DNA from: a virus
IMG/VR virus record: IMGVR_UViG_3300028377_000042
Coordinates: 1 to 28,654 of that record
Strand: one strand, 5' to 3'
DNA: 28,654 bases
Part shown: piece by piece, positions 21,032-28,654 of the stretch
Layout of the letters: each line of letters opens with the position of its first letter
How positions within the stretch are numbered: position 1 is the first letter of the stretch
Translations under genes and position numbers: made by a program
The notes under the pieces: generated by a model
Seen by the model: the letters and a program-made list of their open reading frames with translations, nothing else
The model's database searches: none
Told to the model about the DNA's origin: nothing

Positions 21032-21721
21032 ATGTTTGATACATATAGTAGCTCAGGTGGAACCGCAACAGTTTACATTCGATATGCGGCTGACCACATT
21101 AGCAATAAAAAAGGAGATTTAGTAGCAGTTTTTACTAAATGCAACTTCTCATTAATTTTTGAGAATGATGGGAAGGAAATAACAAGAAATAAGTATTTAG
21201 CTTCAAATTTTCAATTAAATTTAAAGAAAGTTATAGTAGACCCAAGAAGTTTTTCAGAAAGTATTTATAATCTTTTAGCTCATAAAAGTGATACAGATAA
21301 CATCGACATTCCTAATGTAGAAAAGATTATGACTGACAGTCAAGGAGTCGCTATTTTAAATTATACACCTTCAGGCGATATTAAAATTTTTAAAAACAAA
21401 GAACAGATAGAGAATTTTACTATTAATAATGATGTGCAAATTTCTAATTTAGATCCTGATGCCGAATACATTATTGACTATACTTATAATGTTAATACAG
21501 TTAGTTCTTTTGATATAAAGGAGAAAACTTTACCTTATTTTAATATAGAAATAGTTAATAGTGTTAGCATGGAAAACAATTCAAATAAAAAAATGTATTT
21601 AAATATAAATAGAGCTGCTTTAAGCTTAAATCCTACACTTAATTATGCTCAGAATGAAGTTACTAGGACAACTTTAGAGTTTAATATAATTAATGCGGAA
21701 GCAAAAGCGGTGTTTTATTAA
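21032..21721 (+). CDS. tail-associated beta-rich protein, 229 aa
   Basis: ATG 21032 with GGAGGTG 6 bases upstream (an in-frame upstream GTG/ATG is disfavoured because it covers the ribosome site). First gene of the second tail transcript. Beta-rich: TATVYIRYAADHISNKKGDL, and a C-terminal part with an Ig/FN3-like layout (FTINNDVQISNLDPDAEYII, DYTYNVNTV). The end, RTTLEFNIINAEAKAVFY, overlaps the next ATG by one base. Perhaps a minor tail or tube-like protein. No family is recognised; no Trp. Confidence 0.65.
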   Translation: MFDTYSSSGGTATVYIRYAADHISNKKGDLVAVFTKCNFSLIFENDGKEITRNKYLASNFQLNLKKVIVDPRSFSESIYNLLAHKSDTDNIDIPNVEKIMTDSQGVAILNYTPSGDIKIFKNKEQIENFTINNDVQISNLDPDAEYIIDYTYNVNTVSSFDIKEKTLPYFNIEIVNSVSMENNSNKKMYLNINRAALSLNPTLNYAQNEVTRTTLEFNIINAEAKAVFY

Positions 21722-23103
21722 TGTCTAAGATACTAACTTTACCAGGTGAACTTATTGATAATAGAAGCACTTACTTACATACTTCTGTACATAATTTTAA
21801 TAAAACAGTTCAAGATGCAAGTTTAATTTCTGTATTAGAGAAAAAAGCAGATCAAGCTGAGAGAGCCGCAATTAAAGAAATAAAAAGATTAATGGCTAGA
21901 GCAGAAGAATCAGAAGCAAGTTTTGTTAGTACCATGGTTTCAGAGGGTATATATGAAGGAGAAAACGGAAATAAGCGGACAGTTCTGGCTTTTTTCCAAA
22001 AGATTGTAAGTGAAGAATATCATAGTCCTAAAATAGTAGGCGCAATTGATAGAACTAAAGGGCAATACAAAAGAACATCTTCTGACGATAGATTAAAACA
22101 GATGAATTATAAAGACTTGGTAAAAGAAATAGATAATCTTTTAAATGAGCTTAATAAAGGAGTGAAATATGAAAAAAGATTTTCTCAGTCATTGGCACAA
22201 TCTCAATACCAAAAATCTATTCAGATGTTAAAAAAATTTAGACAAGATTATGCTTCTAAAGCATATAATCAAAAAATATATGATAAACAAGGTGTTGCCG
22301 CTATTGAGATGGGCAGACTTTTAGAACCCGCTTTAGTAGCGTTAGTAGATGAAAAAATAAAGAAAACTTCGGAAAATATTAATGCTATTAATATCGGTAA
22401 AAAGAAAGCAGGAAAAACTTTAGCTGATATGCAAATTCAAAAGAGCGGTGGAAAAATCCCAAACTTTGGTGTAGATATAAAAAGTAACCCTTATTTGTAT
22501 AAAAATTATAGAACTTATAAATTAGAGGACATATTTGATAAGTCAACAGCAAAAAGTGACCTTAATATATTAAGATACATATCTTATAATTTCTTTAATT
22601 TTCAAGGAAGCTTTGGTAATACAGGTGTTTTTACTAAAATATATAGACTATTAAGAAGAATATACTTTTTTTATCTTGTTGCTTTCAATTTATCTCCTTC
22701 AGGCGCTGGAGCGGATATAGCAAAAGATACAAAAGAGGCTATAATAATGACGCCTCAAAGAGCTTTCTATTATACAGATTTTTTTGAAGAATTGATTAGA
22801 CAAATAAAAGCAGGAATGCCTTTAAGTAAAATTGGCAAAATATCTTTTGAAACTCCTAGGCATAGCGCTTATACTGGAAAACAAAAAGGTTCAAAAATAG
22901 CCAATTATAGTAGTACAAGAAATAAGCATTATAAGGCAAAATTAAAAGCTATTGGTAAACAAAATACTAACAGTATTGCTGCAGGTTATAGAACAATAAG
23001 CAATAGCTCTGAAGTTAAATCATTAAAAGAAGATATTCTAAACGGAATAAAAGATAAAAGTAAAGTAAGATTAGCAACTCAAATAAATGTAAGAAAACTA
23101 TAG
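21721..23103 (+). CDS. hypothetical tail-region protein, 460 aa
   Basis: TAATG overlap with the previous gene; ends in TAG, 9 bases before a strong AGGAGG-type site for the next. A large basic protein without Trp. The N-terminal 250 residues are helical (KKADQAERAAIKEIKRLMAR, LLNELNKGVKYEKRFSQSLA). It contains a hydrophobic aromatic patch (about 320-335, RRIYFFYLVAFNLSPSGAGA) and ends in a Lys-rich part. No family is recognised. Between a tail protein and the chaperone and tape measure genes it is probably a virion or tail-assembly protein; a membrane-contacting or DNA-delivery role for the hydrophobic patch is speculation. Confidence 0.65.
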   Translation: MSKILTLPGELIDNRSTYLHTSVHNFNKTVQDASLISVLEKKADQAERAAIKEIKRLMARAEESEASFVSTMVSEGIYEGENGNKRTVLAFFQKIVSEEYHSPKIVGAIDRTKGQYKRTSSDDRLKQMNYKDLVKEIDNLLNELNKGVKYEKRFSQSLAQSQYQKSIQMLKKFRQDYASKAYNQKIYDKQGVAAIEMGRLLEPALVALVDEKIKKTSENINAINIGKKKAGKTLADMQIQKSGGKIPNFGVDIKSNPYLYKNYRTYKLEDIFDKSTAKSDLNILRYISYNFFNFQGSFGNTGVFTKIYRLLRRIYFFYLVAFNLSPSGAGADIAKDTKEAIIMTPQRAFYYTDFFEELIRQIKAGMPLSKIGKISFETPRHSAYTGKQKGSKIANYSSTRNKHYKAKLKAIGKQNTNSIAAGYRTISNSSEVKSLKEDILNGIKDKSKVRLATQINVRKL

Positions 23104-23115
23104 GAGGAAATAATA

Positions 23116-23652
23116 ATGAATTTAGAAGAGTTAAGTAAAAAAGAAAATGTATCTGAAGAAGAGGTTTTTGATTATTTTGAGGTAAAAAATAAAAACGAAC
23201 TTAAAAACCTTATAATGAATAAATGTGTTAGTACTGATATTAATGAAAATATGAATGGAGATATGTTATATGTAGGTCTCGATCAGATATATGAAAGATT
23301 TGAAGAAAGTGAATACAATACAATACAAGAAAGAGTAATGTTTTTTGCAGTAGTTTTAAATGCTTTTGATATTTTAAGCATTAGTGAATTTATGCTAATG
23401 GTGAATTCTATAAGTCCTTTTGAAATATTAATAGTTTTAGAAAGAGAATTAGGCGAAAAAGAAGAAGTTCGCTACTACAAAGAGCTTTATAATGAATATA
23501 AAGAAAATCAAGAAAAAATGAGTTTAGTAGTTAAGAATGCACTTGAACATTTTAATACTACTTTAGAAGAAAATATACAAAACTTTGACCCTGAACAACT
23601 TGATAGTTTAATTGGGCAAGCGAAAAAAGATTTAGATAAATTAAAAAAGTAA
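23116..23652 (+). CDS. probable tail assembly chaperone, 178 aa
   Basis: AGGAGGAAATAATA before ATG 23116. An acidic, all-helical protein (MNLEELSKKENVSEEEVFDY, QERVMFFAVVLNAFDILSIS, FEILIVLERELGEKEEVRYY). Size, acidity, helicity and placement just before the tape measure are those of tail assembly chaperones (gpG/gpGT-like). No obvious slippery site for a frameshifted longer form was found at its 3' end, where the sequence is AAATTAAAAAAGTAAG; the A-run could be checked. Confidence 0.6.
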   Translation: MNLEELSKKENVSEEEVFDYFEVKNKNELKNLIMNKCVSTDINENMNGDMLYVGLDQIYERFEESEYNTIQERVMFFAVVLNAFDILSISEFMLMVNSISPFEILIVLERELGEKEEVRYYKELYNEYKENQEKMSLVVKNALEHFNTTLEENIQNFDPEQLDSLIGQAKKDLDKLKK

Positions 23653-23680
23653 GCTGTTAATATAGCGGTGGTGTTTATAT

Positions 23681-26600
23681 ATGGCAAAAAGTAAAATAAG
23701 TTATAGCGCTAAATTAAATTTAGAGCTAAAAGGCTTAGATAAATTAAAAAAATTACAAAATAAAATAAAAAACACCCCCAATATGGGCAAAGGTGTTAAA
23801 AAAGAGTTTGATCAAGCCGGAAACAATTTCAATAACACGATGAAAGAAGTAGAGAGAAGAATTAAATCTGGTAATTTTAAATTCTCAGATTTAGGCATCG
23901 AAGATCAAATTAAAAAATTAGAAAAAATTACAAATAAGAGAATAGGTACAATAAAAGGTGGGATTACTAAAAAAGATACTGATGTTGGTGCTCAACAAAA
24001 AACAATAAAAAAGCTTAAAGATCAGTATAAAAATCTTGACGATACTATAGAAAAGGCTAGAATTGAAGTTACTAAATTTGAAAATGAAGGTCAGAAATTA
24101 AAGAAAAAATTTAATATAGACACTACTGATATCGAAACTATTAATAGAAAAATAAAGGAGCAACATAAATTAATAGCAAATGAGCCTAAAAGTAGTAAAG
24201 CAAAACAGAGTGCTATTAAAGAAGCAGCTAGGCTTAAAAAAGCTAGAGAAGCTGCAAAAGGATATAATCAAGAATTAGGAAAGAAAAACGCAATAGTTGA
24301 TGGCTATATTTCTAAAAGAGATGAGGTCTTTCAATCCTATAAAAAAGAGCAGCAAATTAAAGACAAAATGAATCAAGAAAAAATGAAAGGTATTGATGAT
24401 CCAGCTATAAATAGCGCAGAGCAGATGAGGAGTAAACTAAGGAATATAAAGCTTGGTGGCACAGAGATAAAACAAGAAAAAGAAAAGAAAGCGGCTAAAG
24501 CTAAAACTGCAAAAACTACGAAACAGTTAGAAACTGCTGAAAAAAGTCATAATGATACAATAGGTGATAAGGTTGTTAGTGGTATTAAATATTATGTAGT
24601 TTTAAACCAGTTAAAAAAACTTTATAGCTCTTTAGCAAAAATAGTTAGTGAATTTGATGAAGCAATGACTACCGTTGCGATGGTTTCTTCTATGAATCGT
24701 GACGAGGTTTGAGATTTATCAGAAGCCTATAAAGAACTTGGTGATCAAGTAGGAATGGCAGCTACTGAAGTAGCTGAGCTATCTATTTATTTCTTCAGGC
24801 AAGGTAGAAGTGCACAAGATGCTTTAGAAATGACACGTGTAGCAGCTGAGTCTGCTAGAGTTGCATCTATTGATGCCACTGAGTCTGCGAACTATTTAAC
24901 ATCTGCAATTAATGGTTTTGAACTTGCTGCATCAGATGCGGAAAATGTAGCCGATAGATTTGCGAAACTAGGTGCGGCTTCGGCCTCATCTTATGATGAG
25001 TTAGCTAGAGCAATGAGTAAAGTTGCACCATCAGCTAAATCTTCTGGTGTTGACATAGACCACATGATGGGTTTCCTTGCTAAAGGTATAGAAACAACTC
25101 GTGAAGCACCACAAAATATTGGTACAGCGTTTAAAACGATTTTCGCTCGTATGCAAGAACTTAGTGATTTTAGTAAGACATTAGAAGATGGTGTTAATGT
25201 AAACAGAGTTGAAAAGGCGCTAGGCACTGTTGGTGTTGAACTTAGAAATACAATGGGCATATTCCGTCCAGCACAAGAAATTATTATGGATTTAGGTGAA
25301 AAATGGGATGGATTAGATAGGAATATGCAATCTTATCTAGCAACTATTATGGCTGGTATTAGACAGCAACCAAGATTATTAGCACTTATGAATAACTTTA
25401 CCAGAACACAAGAACTTGTTACGAAGTCACAGAGTGCGGCTGGTGAAATGGCTATTCAACATGCCTCTTATCTTGAAGGATTAGAAGGTAGCGTTCAAAG
25501 ATTAACAAATGCTTGAACAGGTTTCATTGATAGCATTAGTAGTTCAGAACAAATTATTACATTCGTCGATCTTTTAAGAAAAGGCTTAAACGGTTTAACG
25601 TCAGTAATACAATGATTTGGAGAAGGCGGGACTGTAATGGTGACGGCTATCACAGCAATGACTGTTGCAATTGTTTTATCCCAAGTTCAATTAGTCAAAA
25701 ATACCCTTTCTACAATTAAAAATATACTAGCTAAACAAAAACAACTAATGATTGAAAGAAAGTTGATAGTAGTAAACAAGATTAAAGCAAGACAAATGAA
25801 GTTAAGACTTTTATATTTAAATAAAGAAAGTACTGCTTTATCTAATAATCTTAAGCTTAGAAGGACCACTTCAAAAGCTGCCAGTCTACAATATAAAAGT
25901 GTGATAGTTGGAGCTAAAGGTGCTGCATTCGCAACGCGAATGCTGACAATGGCAACAAAAGGTTTAGTAAAAGCATTTTTACCTTTATTAGCTTTGACAG
26001 TAGCATTAAAAGTTGTGTCATGGGTTTGAGAAAAAATAGCTCCAATAGTAGGCAAGGTTATTGATTATTTTAAAGATGCAACACAAACAACAGAAGAATT
26101 AGGCAAAAACATAGAAGAATTACAGGTACAAATACATAATTTAGATAAGGAGAAAGAACAAGTATCTGATTTAGTTGAAGAATTTGATACTCTTAATTCT
26201 AAAGTTAGCCTAACACAAGATGAGATGAAAAAATTAGATGTTATTTTAAGTAATCTCTCTAAAGCAGAGCTTGGTGACTATCAAGATTTTACTGAAACAA
26301 CAGCCTCTGGAAGGATTACTTTTGATAGAGAAAAATATAAAGAAGCTCTTGAGTCTGTTAACGAAGAAAAACAAGGATTAGAACAATACCAAATTGACAC
26401 ATATAATAAAGCTATAGAAGAGCACGGTATTAGTGAAGCAATGCAGAATTCTGGAATAGAAATTATACATAAAAGGATTTTATTTAGAGACATGGCTATT
26501 GAATTTGAGAATTTAGATGACAAAGTGAAGACTCAACTTACTAATCAATTAGACAAGGCAATAACTGATATGGATTTTGCTACATATTTTAAAAAAGCCC

Positions 26601-28654
26601 CATTAGAAATACCAATATCCGTAGCTAATGTTAAAGCAACAGATTGAAAGAGCTTTGTTGTTGAAAATACCGACTTACCAATGGATAGAATTCAAGATAT
26701 ATTAGAAAATCAGGGGTATAATGATGATTGGTATAAAACCGATGAGCAACTAAAAGGCCTTTTCTATAATCGAATAAATGATGGTGAAATAACAGAAAAA
26801 GAAATAATGGAACAATATAGAGAAGAATTAAAGGAATGACTTCCTGAAGCACTTAAAGAGCAGTATAAGGTACAATCTAGTGAATACGATGAAGCTATAA
26901 ACGCTATTGATGGCACTGCAACAAAAGAAGAGGAAATTGCAGCAGAAATTAATTCTATTTCTGCTGGAAGAGAAGTTGCTGCAAAGATAATAGAAGAAAG
27001 TTCTGCTAGTGAAGTGATTAAGGATATGGCAGAAATTGCACTAGATAACGCAAATTTAGAAGCTGTTGCTATTAAAAAATTAAAAGATAAATACCAAATG
27101 GACATTGAAGCAATTGTTTCTTGAAAAAGTGATGGTGTTGGTTATAATAAAATGCAGAATTTATTTGATAAGGTTGAAAATAATATTGAAATTAGCCCTC
27201 AAGATAGTTTTAAACACTTTCAAGATAGATCAGCTATAATGGGTTCAGACTACTTCGATTTTTCCGGATCATCTAGAATAGGCCCAGTAATTCCTGGCAT
27301 GGAAGAAATTGAAGGTTTAATGGAGAAGTTCACATCAGCAAAAACAAATCTTGAAAGAATAAATATAATAGACGAATTGGATTTAAAAAATACAGGAGAA
27401 ATTATAAGTGAATTATTTGGAATGACCCATAAAGGTATTGAAGAAATCTCAAGAGGCATGGACCAAGCTTCTGAAGAAGCGCATAGATTACAGGATTTAC
27501 GTGAAAGCTTTTCAAAAGGAGACGCTTCTGCCAAAGATTTAGGGCAATTCGCTCTAGAGTATGGGCAAGATGGAATAAACGCCCTTGAAACAGGCGAAGG
27601 ACTTAATGATCTTATTATAGAAAGAAATAGATTGCGTAAAATTGAATTAGGAAATAATGTAGAAGAATATGAATTAGCTTTAAAAAATAGTGATTTATCA
27701 GATGAAGAGGAAGCTTCTATGAAGAAGACTCTTTTATGACAAGAACTTCTATTAGCCAACTATGAGGACATTACCAAATTAGATATGCAAAGAGCAAATT
27801 CTTTAAAAGATATAAATGGATATCTTGAAGATGCAGAAAATATGCACAATAGAGCGTCTTCACTAAGAGATATGGGCCTTGAAGAAGTTGCAGAATTATT
27901 TGACTCTTTGGGTGATAAAACATTAGATTTAGGTTTTGAATCATCTAAAGAATTAATAGAACAAGACATAGAGAGTTTAACAACATTAGGTGATGAGTTG
28001 GCTAGTATGGATGGTGCTGTTAAAGAAGACGGCATTTGAAAATATAACGGTGATGATGAGGACGTTGACGATAGAGTAAAAGAGTATAATAGTAAAGTGG
28101 ATGAAGCCAAAGGTTCTATTGACCAGTATATAGAGCTTTATGAATATGAAGAAGAACAACTTGAAGATCAACTCAAAGAAACAAATAAAGCAATTGAAGA
28201 GCAGTATAGTGAGAGAATTGACACTATCAAAGAAGCTCATGACCAAAGATGAAATGATATAGAGTACGAAAGTGATTTAAAAGAGTCTAATCAAGACATA
28301 CTTAATATTCGCCGCAGAATTTCTGCGTTATCTAGACAAGACTCTAGGGCTTCTAAAGCGAAATTACAAGAAGAAGAAAAAACTATGAAAGACGCCCAAA
28401 AAGAGAGACAAAAAATGATTGAGAAAGAAATTATGGAGCAAGAAATTAAAATACAAGAAGATGCTCAGGAAGAGAAGCTTAGACAAGCGGAAGTTAAAAA
28501 TACAGAGGCAATGAACAATCTTACAGGATCTGTTGATGGCCTTGCAGGAGCTATTGATAGATTTATTGGTTCTATCACATCAGGTAGTGGAGAAACAGAT
28601 GGGCCTGATGGTGGGGCAAATACAAACACAGATAGCGGGACTGATAATGGCCGA
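23681..28654 (+). CDS. tape measure protein, partial (at least 1658 aa)
   Basis: Sets tail length and is ejected with the DNA. ATG 23681 with GGTGGTG upstream; still open at the window end. Ten in-frame TGA (24710, 25514, 25613, 26027, 26645, 26837, 27122, 27737, 28037, 28250) plus three TGG encode Trp. Residues 1-320 are a Lys-rich coiled coil. Residues 325-610 carry the TP901-type core: FDEAMTTVAMVSSMNRDEVW, MAATEVAELSIYFFRQGRSA, LTSAINGFELAASDAENVAD, FRPAQEIIMDLGEKWDGL, IAGIRQQP-like AGIRQQPRLLALMNNF. A hydrophobic segment follows at about 650-690 and again near 765-785. The remainder is helical and acidic, ending in a Gly-, Asp- and Thr-rich part. Length implies a tail well over 200 nm if 1.5 Angstrom per residue holds. 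Confidence 0.93.

Noticed and set aside
23600-23660. Frameshifted long tail chaperone (G/GT type)
   Set aside because: The 3' A-run could slip, but no convincing downstream extension frame follows before the tape measure start.
1-28654. Suppressor tRNA-Trp with UCA anticodon or other tRNA genes
   Set aside because: No cloverleaf with acceptor, T-arm and anticodon arms was found by eye on either strand; it may lie outside the window, and a tRNA scan would decide.

Overview
The window is a 28.65 kb piece of an AT-rich tailed-phage (or prophage) genome that reads TGA as tryptophan. From about 6.4 kb to the end, 27 in-frame TGA codons interrupt otherwise continuous genes at conserved Trp positions, for example after the TerL ATPase domain, in the portal, in the major capsid protein, ten times in the tape measure, and in the ERENYW end of a GIY-YIG nuclease. 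Every clear gene there ends in TAA or TAG. The phage therefore uses a code-4-like table. Its host is either a UGA-recoded bacterium (Mollicutes-like or another recoded Firmicute lineage) or a standard-code Firmicute that the phage recodes during infection. Promoters are near-consensus TTGACA-N17-TATAAT and ribosome sites are AGGAGG-like.

Region 1 (1-6.1 kb, genes on the minus strand) is a cassette region. Small, mostly unknown genes each have their own promoter, and four have clear rho-independent terminators (one possible RNA gene has a fifth, weaker one). Only one gene is recognisable, a DEDDh 3'-5' exonuclease. The spaces between are full of repeats: a dispersed GTGTCGTG/CACGACAC motif that often forms 30-nt hairpins, a 29-bp tandem repeat, duplicated promoters, a duplicated gene, and a 666-bp array (4653-5318) of 23 pseudo-palindromes TGTAANCGCTTACA. 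All 23 match the CcpA cre / LacI-family operator consensus. No Trp codon in this region is TGA (4 of 4 are TGG).

Region 2 (6.03-6.45 kb) is non-coding. It holds a promoter, strong palindromes and the terminator of the next operon.

Region 3 (6.45-9.56 kb, minus strand) is a compact operon read from one promoter near 9.54 kb. It encodes a SLOG/DUF2493 nucleotide-binding-like protein, an unknown protein, a membrane-anchored coiled-coil GIY-YIG nuclease, an unknown small protein, two overlapping small membrane proteins, a zinc-ribbon protein and a frameshifted membrane/lipoprotein-like gene. Three of these use TGA or unusual starts and would be split or missed by standard gene calling.

Region 4 (9.64-28.65 kb, plus strand) is the virion operon in classical order: zinc-ribbon protein in the small-terminase position, large terminase, portal, protease fused to scaffold (with a nested scaffold start), decoration-like protein, major capsid, neck and tail-terminator-like proteins, and tail tube. 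A terminator and a second consensus promoter follow, then tail genes and the tape measure protein, which runs off the end. No sheath gene is seen, so a siphovirus-like tail is most likely. No tRNA, integrase, lysis gene or CRISPR array was found.
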